A stretch of 64,000 nucleotides of DNA from Catenovulum maritimum (GTDB taxonomy: Bacteria; Pseudomonadota; Gammaproteobacteria; Enterobacterales; Alteromonadaceae): positions 119,072 to 183,071 of the forward strand of contig NZ_KQ130489.1 of assembly GCF_001050375.1 (NCBI RefSeq), read 5' to 3'. A program made the translations under genes and the position numbers. The notes beneath the pieces were generated by a model. The model had not been told where the DNA came from, did not search any database, and saw only the letters and a list, made by a program, of their open reading frames with translations. This document shows positions 55,897 through 64,000 of this stretch, piece after piece (within the stretch, counting starts at the first letter, position 1; each line of letters begins with the position of its first letter).

Positions 55897-56886
55897 ATGA
55901 ACAAAATAATGTTTTCAGGCTTTATAATCATAAGTTTATTTATAACTGGTTGTAGCTCTACTATAACTTCAACCCAAAGTGCTATTCCCAAAGGTAAAAT
56001 AAAAGCATTAATCATAGATGGTCAAAATAATCACTACGAGTGGCCAAAGACAACCTTTATGATGAAAACACAATTAGAAGAAACCGGGCTATTTGACGTT
56101 AGCGTGTATCGAACAGAAAAAACGTGGCGTGGCGATAAATTACTAGTTTCATACCCACTCAATGATGACAAGAAGTATGTAAAAGTTAAAAATCCAGAAA
56201 CTGATCCAAATTTTAAACCTAATTTTAAAGATTATGATGTTGTGATATCTAACTTTGGTTGGAAAACGGCTAACTGGCCTAAATCGACACAAGTCGAATT
56301 TGTCGAATATATGAAAAACGGTGGTGGTTTTGTTTCAATCCATGCCGCCAATAATGCTTTTCCTGATTGGAAAGAGTATAACCAAATGATTGGCTTAGGT
56401 GGCTGGGGCGGTCGTAATCACGATAGTGGGCCTTACGTTTATTATGATAATAACGGCCAATTGATTAGAGACAGCCAAAAAGGGAATGGTGGTGGTCATG
56501 GCACTAAGCATCAATTCACACTAACAATCAGAGAGGCAAATCATCCTATAACTCAAGGTTTGCCTAAGTTTTGGCTACATAGTACTGATGAGTTATATGA
56601 TAAGTTACGTGGCCCAGCAGAAAATATGACGATATTAGCGACCGCTTTTGCAAGTAAAGCAGAAAAAGGGACCAATCGTCACGAACCTATCCTTATGACG
56701 ATCGAGTACCATAAAGGGCGTATATTTCACTCAACACTTGGTCATGATTCAAGAGGCTTTGCTGGTGTTGGATTCATTACCACCTTTACTAGAGGTGCTG
56801 AATGGGCTGCAACGGGTAAAGTTTCGATCCCAGTCCCCCAAGATTTCCCAACTATTGATAAATCAATTTCAAGAAAGTTTAATTAA
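55897..56886 (+). CDS. ThuA-domain lipoprotein
   Basis: 329 residues. Signal peptide with lipobox FITGC (Cys19), so a lipoprotein. The ThuA (trehalose-utilisation-like glutamine-amidotransferase fold) domain covers about 34-315: ALIIDGQNNHYEWPKTT, FKDYDVVISNFGW, YMKNGGGFVSIHAANNAF, HPITQGLPKFWLHSTDELYDKLRGP, KGRIFHSTLGHDSRGF. Proteins of this type occur with sugar-dehydrogenase or glycoside-hydrolase genes in marine bacteria; none is adjacent here. The activity is unknown. A terminator follows. Confidence 0.85.
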   Translation: MNKIMFSGFIIISLFITGCSSTITSTQSAIPKGKIKALIIDGQNNHYEWPKTTFMMKTQLEETGLFDVSVYRTEKTWRGDKLLVSYPLNDDKKYVKVKNPETDPNFKPNFKDYDVVISNFGWKTANWPKSTQVEFVEYMKNGGGFVSIHAANNAFPDWKEYNQMIGLGGWGGRNHDSGPYVYYDNNGQLIRDSQKGNGGGHGTKHQFTLTIREANHPITQGLPKFWLHSTDELYDKLRGPAENMTILATAFASKAEKGTNRHEPILMTIEYHKGRIFHSTLGHDSRGFAGVGFITTFTRGAEWAATGKVSIPVPQDFPTIDKSISRKFN

Positions 56887-56896
56887 CAGCTTTTGT

Positions 56897-56935
56897 AAAG
56901 GCCAATGTAATAGGTTTTATATTGGCCTTTATTTT
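56897..56935 (+). terminator. Terminator of the ThuA lipoprotein gene
   Basis: 10-bp stem AAAGGCCAAT (56897-56906) / ATTGGCCTTT (56921-56930), 14-nt loop, followed by ATTTT. It starts 10 bp after the stop codon; the convergent gene ends at 56934. Confidence 0.75.
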
Positions 56936-57194
56936 ATAACGAATCAAACTCAACTTGCGAAGGCGTTAGATTAAAGTGCTCGCATGTTTGGATAGTCCAC
57001 CTATCCGTTTCATCTAATTCATCATTATCAGAAAAAGTTAAAATTAACTCTTTACGTTGTAATTTTCCGATTATCTGAGTGACCGCTATATTTATTTCGA
57101 AATCATCACTGCTTGAGAAATCTTGTTGGCACACCCATGCTGAGACTAAAGCTTCTAAAGCATCTGCCGAGATTAGTTTAGGATCAATGAACAT
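56934..57194 (-). CDS. Small protein, possibly UPF0270 (YheU)-related
   Basis: 86 residues, acidic, starting MFIDPKLISADALEALVSAW. The opening (IDPxLISxxxLExLVxxxV) and the later INIAVTQIIGKLQRKELILTFS resemble the UPF0270/YheU pattern, but the GTDYG block of that family is missing and the C-terminus is longer. The match is only suggestive. It begins 2 bp after the yaaA stop codon, so the two are co-transcribed. Function unknown. Confidence 0.6.
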   Translation of the reverse strand: MFIDPKLISADALEALVSAWVCQQDFSSSDDFEINIAVTQIIGKLQRKELILTFSDNDELDETDRWTIQTCEHFNLTPSQVEFDSL

Positions 57195-57196
57195 GG

Positions 57197-57973
57197 TTAT
57201 TCTGCTATTTTACGCGTAAACACAGGTTTAACATCTGTCGATAAGCTTTCATTGTATTCGTAGCCAGCACTATCAAAGGCCTTAATTTGTTGCGGATCGG
57301 ATATTCCGTGTTTAACAATATATCGAACCATCATGCCTCTCGCTTTCTTAGCAAAAAAGCTGATCATTTTATATTGTCCATTTTTCCAATCTTTAAACTC
57401 AGGTGTAATAATTTTCGCATTTAAATTTTTAGTTTTAACTGATTTAAAATATTCAGTAGACGCTAGATTAATTAAGTAATGTGAATTGGTTTCGGCAAGT
57501 GATTTATTTAGCTTATCCGTGATTAAATCTCCCCAAAATTGGTATAGGTTAGTGCCTCTTTCGTTGTCTAATCGAGTGCCCATTTCTAACCTGTAGGCTT
57601 GAATCAGATCTAAGGGTTTCAATAAACCATATAGGCCGGATAATATTTTTAAGTGTTTTTGCGCAAAATCGATTTCCGCCTCATTCAGCGTAGCGGCTTC
57701 AATACCTGTATAGACATCACCATTAAAAGCATAAATTGCTTGTCTTGCATTATCAGGGGTGAAAGGTAAATGCCATTCACCAAATCTTGCTGCGTTTAAA
57801 CCGGAAAGCTTGTCACTGATTTTCATCAATTGTGCTATGTCTAGAGGCGTTAGTTGACGACATCTATCTATTAATATTTCACTTTGATCTAATAATTCAG
57901 CTTGGCTGTGTTTTGGATTATTTATCTGAGTTTCAAAGTCTAAATTTTTTGCAGGTGATATTACTAATAACAT
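57197..57973 (-). CDS. yaaA: Peroxide stress protein YaaA
   Basis: 258 residues, the same size as the E. coli protein. Typical [15 protein letters not shown] start, [28 protein letters not shown] [34 protein letters not shown], and the C-terminal [15 protein letters not shown]. YaaA lowers free iron during peroxide stress and binds DNA; the mechanism is partly known. It is followed 2 bp later by a small unknown gene on the same strand. Confidence 0.96.
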   Translation of the reverse strand: MLLVISPAKNLDFETQINNPKHSQAELLDQSEILIDRCRQLTPLDIAQLMKISDKLSGLNAARFGEWHLPFTPDNARQAIYAFNGDVYTGIEAATLNEAEIDFAQKHLKILSGLYGLLKPLDLIQAYRLEMGTRLDNERGTNLYQFWGDLITDKLNKSLAETNSHYLINLASTEYFKSVKTKNLNAKIITPEFKDWKNGQYKMISFFAKKARGMMVRYIVKHGISDPQQIKAFDSAGYEYNESLSTDVKPVFTRKIAE

Positions 57974-58130
57974 ATTGAAGTGTATTTTATGAATTTAGCT
58001 ATAGTCTACTAATCCGTCACAATTCTACAAGTTTTAGCTAAATTTATATTTGTTGATCTAGTTCGTATTTTTTTTCTTTAAGCTACCTATAATTTTGTTC
58101 AAGCCAAATTCAGTTAACATTGGAGTCAAC

Positions 58131-59336
58131 TTGAAACAATCAGCCTATCTAGTCTTAAATTCTGGTAGTTCATCTTTAAAATTTTCCTTAATCTTAAGCC
58201 ATAATGCTTCTACACATCTTATTGGTCTAGCTGAGTGCTTAAATTCTCCTGATGCGAGTATTAGTATTAACTATTCTGAAACAGCAAAAAAACAAACAAT
58301 ATCACTACCCGATGCAGATCATAAAACGATATTAAATAAAGTACTGGATGTGATAACTGCTCATTCCGATAAGATAAGTTTAGCTGGTGTCGGACATAGA
58401 GTGGTACATGGTGGAGAAAAATTCAAAGCTTCGACTTTGATTACTAACGAAGTTCAACAAGAGATTGAAGCTTGTAACCCCCTAGCCCCTCTACATAATC
58501 CTGCTAACTTATTAGGTATTCAACAAATTTCAACACTGATGCCAGAGTTACCCCAAGTAGCAGTATTTGATACCGCATTCCATCAGACTATTCCTGAAAA
58601 GGCATTTTTGTATGCTCTACCTTATGAATATTATCAAGAGCTAGGAGTTCGAAAATACGGTTTTCACGGAACTAGTCACCAATTTGTCATGCAGCAGGCA
58701 ATTGAAACTTTAGATTTAGACCCAGAATCAAATGGCCTTATCACTGCACATTTGGGCAATGGTTCAAGTGTATGTGCAATTAAGAATTCTAAATCTATCG
58801 ATACGAGTATGGGCTTAACCCCACTTGCTGGTTTAGTTATGGGTACTCGAAGCGGTGATATTGACCCTGGTTTACACGCTTTTTTAGTCAAAAAATTAGA
58901 TATAAGTTTGGAGCAATTGACCAGCATATTAAATAAGAAGAGTGGCCTACTTGGTTTATCAGGTGAAACAAATGATATGCGCAAACTCTGTCAACTAGCA
59001 GAGACAGGACACTTAAAAGCTCAAATTGCCCTAGAAGTATTCTGTTATGTTCTAGCCAAACAAATTGCTAGTCTAAGTGTCAATTTAGAACAATTAAATG
59101 CAATCGTATTTACTGGTGGTATAGGTGAGAATTCTGCATTAATTAGGCAGAAAACAGTCGATAATTTAGCCATATTTAAACTAAAACTTGAACCAACATT
59201 AAATAAAAACAATGGAGATGAAAGCGGTGTTATCAGTTGCTCTAAAACATCAAGCTATAAAGTCATGGTCATTGCAACCAATGAAGAATTAATGATAGCT
59301 AAACAAACCCAATCAATAATCGAGTCAGGAGAATAA
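58131..59336 (+). CDS. ackA: Acetate kinase
   Basis: Phosphorylates acetate / makes ATP from acetyl phosphate. 401 residues from the TTG at 58131, which has TTGGAG 5 bp upstream; a TTG at 58095 is also in frame but has no ribosome site and adds 12 atypical residues. ASKHA-fold motifs: YLVLNSGSSSLKFSL, GHRVVHGGEKF, FDTAFHQTIPEKAFLYALP, KYGFHGTSHQFV (His), ITAHLGNGSSVCAI, DTSMGLTPLAGLVMGTRSGDIDPG, and FTGGIGENSALIR. It is followed 1 bp later by pta. Confidence 0.95.
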   Translation: MKQSAYLVLNSGSSSLKFSLILSHNASTHLIGLAECLNSPDASISINYSETAKKQTISLPDADHKTILNKVLDVITAHSDKISLAGVGHRVVHGGEKFKASTLITNEVQQEIEACNPLAPLHNPANLLGIQQISTLMPELPQVAVFDTAFHQTIPEKAFLYALPYEYYQELGVRKYGFHGTSHQFVMQQAIETLDLDPESNGLITAHLGNGSSVCAIKNSKSIDTSMGLTPLAGLVMGTRSGDIDPGLHAFLVKKLDISLEQLTSILNKKSGLLGLSGETNDMRKLCQLAETGHLKAQIALEVFCYVLAKQIASLSVNLEQLNAIVFTGGIGENSALIRQKTVDNLAIFKLKLEPTLNKNNGDESGVISCSKTSSYKVMVIATNEELMIAKQTQSIIESGE

Positions 59337-59337
59337 C

Positions 59338-61440
59338 ATGAGACATAGCTTTTTCGTTGCCCCAACTGGTTATGGTACAGGCTTAACTTCAGTTTGTTTG
59401 GGTTTATTAAATGCGTTAGATAAGCTTGGTTTAAAATTGAGTTTTTGTAAGCCAATAGAACAACATCAAAGCAATACGGTAAATGATCCATCGCTTAACT
59501 TTGTCAACGTCATCCAAGATATTACTCCACCTAAACCAATTAAGCTTTCAATAGCACAAAAGATGATGGCGGATGGCAAGGAAGATGACTTAATGGAAAT
59601 GGTTGTCGATATTTGTCAAAAAGCCTCTCAATCAGCGGACATTTTAATTTTAGAAGGCCTAGTGCCACAAGAAAACAGTCCTTTTATTCATAGAATAAAT
59701 GCCAAAATTGCGACAACACTCGATAGCCAAATTATATTAGTTGCTGCACAAAACCAATTAAATGAGCAGGAAGTCGCCAACCAAATTAATATCACAGCCA
59801 ATGCTTATTGTGGAAAAAATAGAGGCCAAATTTTAGGTTATGTGCTGAATAAAGTTGGGGCGCAAGTACAAACCCAAGATGCCGTATTACCAATAGATAG
59901 CGAACTAATTCAAAATGTGCCAACCGATATTGAATTAAAAGGCTTAGACTTAAAATGCATCGGCAAAATCCCTTTTACCCCGAGTTTACTCGCGCCTAGA
60001 GTCAGTGATGTTGTTAATCACCTTAATTGCCAAGTTATCAACGACACCGCAAATCTTCAAAGACGTATCACAAATGTAACAATTTGTGCTCGAAGTGTTC
60101 ATAACATGCTGGATTCACTCAAAGCCGGTACACTAGTGATAACACCTGGTGATAGAGACGATATCCTACTCGTTTCATGTATGGCTGCATTAAATGGGAT
60201 ACAACTAGCCGGCATCTTATTAACTGGTGGTTATAAACCAGACTCAGATTTATATAACTTATGTCTACAAGCTATCAATACGGGTTTACCTATCTTATTA
60301 GCTGATACAAATACTTACAATACAGCCAAAAAGCTGGATGAAATAGAAAGCAGCGTCCCAGTTGATGACGTGCAAAGAATGCAAACTGTGATGAATCAAG
60401 TATCTGAATCTTTGGATATTGATTGGTTGGCAGAGAAAGTAAATGCAGATAGAAACTTTAAGTTATCACCTGCTGCATTTAGACATCATTTAATCGAATC
60501 AGCTCGCAGACAAGTAAAGCGTATTGTCTTACCAGAGGGTGAAGAAATTAGAACCATACAGGCAGCAATTATTTGTGCCGAAAAAAATATTGCCAGCTGT
60601 GTTTTGCTTGGAGATAAGGATAAAATTAAACTGGTAGCTGATAGCTTATCATTACAAATTCCAAACCAGGTAGAGATTATTAAACCGGAAACAATAGCAC
60701 CTAAATTTGTGCCCCAGTTGCAAGAAATGCGAAAGCATAAAAATATGACTGAGCAACAAGCACAAGAATTATTAGAAGATCCTGTTGTGCTTGGCACTAT
60801 GATGCTAGCACTGGGTCAGGTAGACGGCTTAGTGTCTGGTGCCGTCAATACAACAGCCAATACCATACGCCCTGCACTTCAGTTAATTAAGACCAAACCG
60901 GATACAAGTTTAGTTTCATCGATTTTCTTTATGTGTTTACCTGAGCAAGTTGTGATTTATGGGGATTGTGCAGTCAATCCAGATCCGACAGCTGAGCAAT
61001 TAGCCGAAATTGCAATTCAATCTGGTGATTCAGCGATTGCATTTGGAATAGAACCTAAAATCGCTATGATTAGCTATAGTACCGGAAGCAGTGGTGGCGG
61101 TGCCGATGTCGATAAAGTCATCAAAGCAACAGAATTAGCTAAGCAAAAACGTCCAGATTTACTGATAGATGGACCATTACAATACGATGCGGCAAGTGTC
61201 AAAAGTGTGGCAGAGAGCAAAGCACCTAATAGTCCTGTTGCTGGGCAAGCAAATGTATTTGTTTTTCCGGATTTAAATACAGGTAATACGACTTATAAAG
61301 CCGTACAAAGGTCGGCTAATTTAGTCAGTATTGGACCTATGTTGCAAGGTTTAAATAAACCGGTTAATGATTTAAGCCGAGGCGCCTTAGTTGACGATAT
61401 CGTTTACACAATTGCCTTAACCGCGATACAGGCACAATAG
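59338..61440 (+). CDS. pta: Phosphate acetyltransferase
   Basis: Converts acetyl-CoA and phosphate to acetyl phosphate, the substrate of AckA. 700 residues (E. coli 714): N-terminal BioD-like domain about 1-220 (VAPTGYGTGLTSVCLGL), DRTGG domain about 221-335, and the catalytic PTA_PTB domain about 375-700 (RIVLPEGEEIRTIQAA, VDGLVSGAVNTTANTIRPALQ, NVFVFPDLNTGNTTYKAVQR). It is fused as the long form, as in other gammaproteobacteria. Downstream a hairpin is followed by mobile DNA. Confidence 0.96.
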   Translation: MRHSFFVAPTGYGTGLTSVCLGLLNALDKLGLKLSFCKPIEQHQSNTVNDPSLNFVNVIQDITPPKPIKLSIAQKMMADGKEDDLMEMVVDICQKASQSADILILEGLVPQENSPFIHRINAKIATTLDSQIILVAAQNQLNEQEVANQINITANAYCGKNRGQILGYVLNKVGAQVQTQDAVLPIDSELIQNVPTDIELKGLDLKCIGKIPFTPSLLAPRVSDVVNHLNCQVINDTANLQRRITNVTICARSVHNMLDSLKAGTLVITPGDRDDILLVSCMAALNGIQLAGILLTGGYKPDSDLYNLCLQAINTGLPILLADTNTYNTAKKLDEIESSVPVDDVQRMQTVMNQVSESLDIDWLAEKVNADRNFKLSPAAFRHHLIESARRQVKRIVLPEGEEIRTIQAAIICAEKNIASCVLLGDKDKIKLVADSLSLQIPNQVEIIKPETIAPKFVPQLQEMRKHKNMTEQQAQELLEDPVVLGTMMLALGQVDGLVSGAVNTTANTIRPALQLIKTKPDTSLVSSIFFMCLPEQVVIYGDCAVNPDPTAEQLAEIAIQSGDSAIAFGIEPKIAMISYSTGSSGGGADVDKVIKATELAKQKRPDLLIDGPLQYDAASVKSVAESKAPNSPVAGQANVFVFPDLNTGNTTYKAVQRSANLVSIGPMLQGLNKPVNDLSRGALVDDIVYTIALTAIQAQ

Positions 61441-61463
61441 CACACTTGTAAGTGACAAGTGTG
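61441..61463 (+). terminator. Hairpin after pta
   Basis: Perfect 9-bp stem CACACTTGT (61441-61449) / ACAAGTGTG (61455-61463), loop AAGTG, starting at the base after the stop codon. No T run follows, so the termination role is uncertain. Confidence 0.5.
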
Positions 61464-61716
61464 ATGGTTTAGCTCTAAATCATCATTCTATGCATACGCC
61501 GCCTTGATATTATCGGGCGGTTCAACTTATCAGTAATATTTCATTCTACTGCTAAAAGTATCTAAAAATGGAAAATAACTTGTATCTATGCCACCCAATT
61601 GCATCGACCATGGCCATTTAATTACATACAGCGTTGTCACCGCTTAGATGTGATAGTATCAAAGGACTGCTCCGTGCCAGAACCAGATGTAATGGTCAAT
61701 TTTTCCTGTAGAAATT
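61464..61716. other. Gene-free stretch between pta and the IS remnant
   Basis: No ORF. It should contain the downstream end of the IS3-type element, but I could not place an inverted repeat or target duplication with confidence. Confidence 0.35.
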
Positions 61717-62511
61717 CTAAGCTGCATTTTTCATTTTAATATACTTTTGGTGCGGCGTCATATAACCAAGGGCAGAATGCCTTCTTTGGTAATTATAAAA
61801 CCCAATATATTTTTCAACTTCACACACCACAGATTCATGGTTAATAAAACTAATATTATTTAATCGCTCCGTTTTTAAACTTCTAAAAAATCTTTCCATC
61901 ACCGCATTGTCTAAACAATTTCCGCGTCGGCTCATGCTTTGAGTTATATTCAACGTGTCTAACCTATCCCGAAATTCACTTGCTGAATATTGCACACCTT
62001 GATCCGAGTGAAATAATAATTTACGAGTATTAGGTTGATGGCGTTGAATAGCATTATCTAATGCGGCTTTTGCTAGCTTTGCGTCAGGGCTAGTCGACAA
62101 TGCATAACCAACAATTTCTTTAGTTGCTAAATCAAGTACACATGCTAAATAACTCCATCCTTGGTGGTGTTTGATGTACGTTATGTCACCAACATAGTAA
62201 GTATTGTGCATTTCTGGTACAAACTTACGTTTAAGCCTATTGGGTGCGTATTTATGCCCAGTTCCTGACGTTGGGTAATGATGTTGTGTTTTGGGCCTTA
62301 TTGCCTTTAACCTTTGATTTTTCATTATTTTTGATATTTTGTATAACCCTACATGACACCCAATTGCTTTTAACTCTGCTTGAATTCTTCGTCTACCGTA
62401 CGTGCAGCCAGTTTCATTAAATATTAGTTTAACCAAGACGTTTAACGCCTCATCTTCTGCTGATGGTGTTTTGGCATCATAGTAAAAACTACTGCTACAA
62501 ACACCGAGAAA
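61717..62511 (-). pseudogene. IS3-family transposase orfB remnant
   Basis: The DDE integrase-type frame of an IS3-family element. From the in-frame TTG at 62436 it gives 239 residues, but the frame stays open upstream to 62511, adding FLGVCSSSFYYDAKTPSAED, the usual region before the HTH of OrfB. Catalytic acids: Asp in VGDITYIKHH, Asp in LFHSDQGVQYSA, Glu in AVMERFFRSLKTE; the RRGNCLDNA segment and C-terminal RRHSALGYMTP are typical. OrfA and about 20-30 N-terminal residues of OrfB are missing: at 62512 the sequence changes to a REP-like palindrome. The element is very likely inactive. No ends were recognised. Confidence 0.85.
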
Positions 62512-62526
62512 CCTGAATGACAGGCA
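62512..62526 (-). repeat. REP-like palindrome, left of the RAYT gene
   Basis: Minus-strand sequence TGCCTGTCATTCAGG (CCTG / CAGG arms, 5-nt loop). It lies exactly at the point where IS3 orfB is cut off. A similar sequence in the opposite orientation lies to the right of the RAYT gene. Confidence 0.5.
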
Positions 62527-62660
62527 TTGTTAAAAAATATAAATTACAATTACTTACAACTCATGTCTATTTATTTTTAATTGTTGATTTGACAAATCAG
62601 CAATTCACTCCAAACTTAACTGTATAAATAACCACGCATGACTATAAACACAGTTAACTT

Positions 62661-63743
62661 ATGGCCAAACCCAGAAGCAGTTTAATTTCATTATCGGATA
62701 CCCCTTACTATCATTGCATTGCGCGTTGTGTCAGGCGTAGTTATTTGTGTGGCTATGATAAAACCACTAAAAAGAGCTTTGAACATAGAAAAGTTTGGTT
62801 AGTTGAGCGTATTCAAAAGCTTGCTGCTATTTTCACCATAGATGTAGCTGCTTATGCCGTTATGAGTAATCACTATCACATAGTTTTAAGAGTCAATGTT
62901 GATGCTGCGAATGCTTTAAGTCCTGATGAAGTTTTATTTCGTTGGCATACCTTGTGTCAGCCCAAACCTGTAGTTGCCCGTTATTTACTGGCTAAGCAGC
63001 AAAGTAATACTTTAACCGAGAGCGAGCTAATGGTCGTGAATGATTGTGTTAAAGATTATCGCCAACGCCTAACGAGTATCTCTTGGTTTATGCGCTTTTT
63101 AAATGAGTTTATTGCCAGACAAGCTAATTTAGAAGATAAGTGTAAAGGTCACTTTTGGGAAGGTCGCTTTAAATCTCAAGCTTTATTAGATGATGTCGCT
63201 GTTTTAGCCTGTATGGCTTATGTTGATTTAAATCCAATTAGAGCCAAAATGGCAGATACACCTGAAAACTCTGATTTCACTTCGATTCAACAAAGGTTAG
63301 GCATTTTACCAAAAGCATTAGAAACAGATAATCATCAAAATAAAGACGGTTCTCAAAAACATAAAACAGCTACACCTAATGACAATTTAACCGCTATCGC
63401 GCCAGCCCAGTTATTACCTTTTGTTAAAGCCAATAATGAGTCTGTACCTAACTTTAAGCGCTGTAACAGTCATATTCCGTTTTCATTAATTGATTATTTA
63501 GAACTCGTCGATTGGACTGGTCGACAAATCAGACAAGATAAGCGAGGCTTTATCTCACTAAATACTCCTTCAATAATCCAAAGACTCGGATTAACAGATG
63601 AAGATTGGTTAGCCTTTTCAACCGGAATAGAAAACCAATTTAGCCATTCAGTTGGTCAAAGGTTTCAGTTACAAACTTATGCCAAAAACCATCAATTAAA
63701 ACGGGTTAAAGGCTTAAGACAACCAAGCGCCCCACTCGCATAG
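62661..63743 (+). CDS. REP-associated tyrosine transposase (RAYT, Y1 HUH family)
   Basis: 360 residues, longer than short RAYTs because of an about 150-residue C-terminal extension. The Y1 transposase domain occupies about 8-200: RSSLISLSDTPYYHCIARCV, the HUH motif in MSNHYHIVL (His71 and His73), GHFWEGRFKSQALLD and the catalytic Tyr187 in CMAYVDLNPIRAK. RAYTs nick and rejoin single-stranded DNA at REP hairpins and are usually single-copy domesticated genes. REP-like palindromes bracket the gene. The ATG at 62661 has no obvious ribosome site. No IS200-type ends are present. Confidence 0.88.
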   Translation: MAKPRSSLISLSDTPYYHCIARCVRRSYLCGYDKTTKKSFEHRKVWLVERIQKLAAIFTIDVAAYAVMSNHYHIVLRVNVDAANALSPDEVLFRWHTLCQPKPVVARYLLAKQQSNTLTESELMVVNDCVKDYRQRLTSISWFMRFLNEFIARQANLEDKCKGHFWEGRFKSQALLDDVAVLACMAYVDLNPIRAKMADTPENSDFTSIQQRLGILPKALETDNHQNKDGSQKHKTATPNDNLTAIAPAQLLPFVKANNESVPNFKRCNSHIPFSLIDYLELVDWTGRQIRQDKRGFISLNTPSIIQRLGLTDEDWLAFSTGIENQFSHSVGQRFQLQTYAKNHQLKRVKGLRQPSAPLA

Positions 63744-63804
63744 TTATTACCAATAAAACCTGTTCTTAAACACCAAGCAATCAAATCAATTTGAGAATGA
63801 GTCG

Positions 63805-63819
63805 TACCTGTAATTCAGG
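63805..63819 (+). repeat. REP-like palindrome, right of the RAYT gene
   Basis: TACCTGTAATTCAGG (CCTG / CAGG arms), 13 of 15 bases shared with the left copy, in inverted orientation to it. 61 bp after the RAYT stop codon. Confidence 0.5.
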
Positions 63820-63982
63820 ATTAACCGTCTGTAGCATCCCAATACACCTAAAATTTGAGCTAAATACACAATCTCACTAACAAGCCGTTGTTTCGTCTTC
63901 TAATCGTTCAAATAAAATAAGCTAAACAATAAGAATAGAAGCAAGATAAACCATAACCTATTGATTTAATTATTTTCTAAAA

Positions 63983-64000
63983 GTGCCTGTCCAGATAGTT
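63983..64000 (+). repeat. Possible third REP-like unit, cut by right edge
   Basis: GTGCCTGTCCAGATAGTT begins like the left palindrome (TGCCTGTC) but differs afterwards and reaches the end of the window. The 160 bp before it hold no gene that I can see. Confidence 0.3.

Noticed and set aside
61464..64000. Genomic island or integrated phage at the right end
   Set aside because: Only an IS remnant and a RAYT gene are visible; no integrase, attachment site or phage structural gene was seen.

Overview
The window is an AT-rich, gene-dense piece of a gammaproteobacterial chromosome. Gene order and protein sequences (divergent gltA / sdhCDAB-sucABCD, the rpsP-rimM-trmD-rplS block, ffh-ypjD-corB, the OxyR and CpxRA sequences, frequent TTG/GTG starts) point to a marine member of the Alteromonadales, in the Colwellia/Catenovulum neighbourhood; the genus is an inference. 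No tRNA, rRNA, CRISPR array, prophage or recognisable defence island was seen.

Layout. 1-11.2 kb: TCA cycle block, with gltA (cut by the left edge) divergent from sdhCDAB, then sucAB, a terminator, and a separate sucCD unit. 11.2-13.3 kb: a lone panB and a BaiN-type flavoprotein. 13.3-16.1 kb: a galactan-degrading GH53 lipoprotein with two CBM61-like modules behind two copies of a LacI-type operator. 16.2-19.5 kb: glutathione-dependent formaldehyde detoxification (frmA-fghA) with a divergent LysR gene; a MITE-like element lies between them. 19.5-24.3 kb: an outer-membrane barrel protein, a small AP2-like protein behind a large nested dyad, a glycerol-3-phosphate dehydrogenase and an orphan histidine kinase. 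24.3-32.3 kb: a cobalamin riboswitch followed by a tightly packed vitamin B12 uptake and salvage operon (btuD, btuC, cobT, cobS, cobU, cobC, cobQ, cobO, btuF). 32.3-37.7 kb: a small unknown protein, fadD, a DnaJ-related protein and the rplS-trmD-rimM-rpsP operon. 37.8-44 kb: ffh, ypjD, corB and an octahaem TPR cytochrome. 44.1-52.7 kb: a PhzF-like protein lacking the catalytic Glu, queE/queC, an acetyltransferase, an unknown two-TM protein behind oxyR, cpxRA and ychJ. 52.7-61.4 kb: a possible 51-aa membrane protein, a DUF3025 protein, rluB-scpB (scpA not adjacent), a ThuA-domain lipoprotein, yaaA with a small partner, and ackA-pta. 61.4-64 kb: mobile DNA, namely an IS3-type orfB remnant cut off at a REP-like palindrome and a RAYT (Y1 HUH) transposase gene bracketed by inverted copies of that palindrome.

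Most of the window is ordinary core metabolism. The least described items are non-coding or small. A MITE-like repeat family is present in three copies: one about 200 bp with a perfect 20-bp central hairpin and a 4-bp target duplication, one 90-bp internal deletion derivative that forms the stop codon of cpxA, and one diverged copy. Others are the REP/RAYT pair, a 58-bp nested dyad upstream of an AP2-like gene, and the PhzF-like protein with Arg at the catalytic position. No convincing new multi-gene system was found. All assignments come from reading the sequence; no database search was run.
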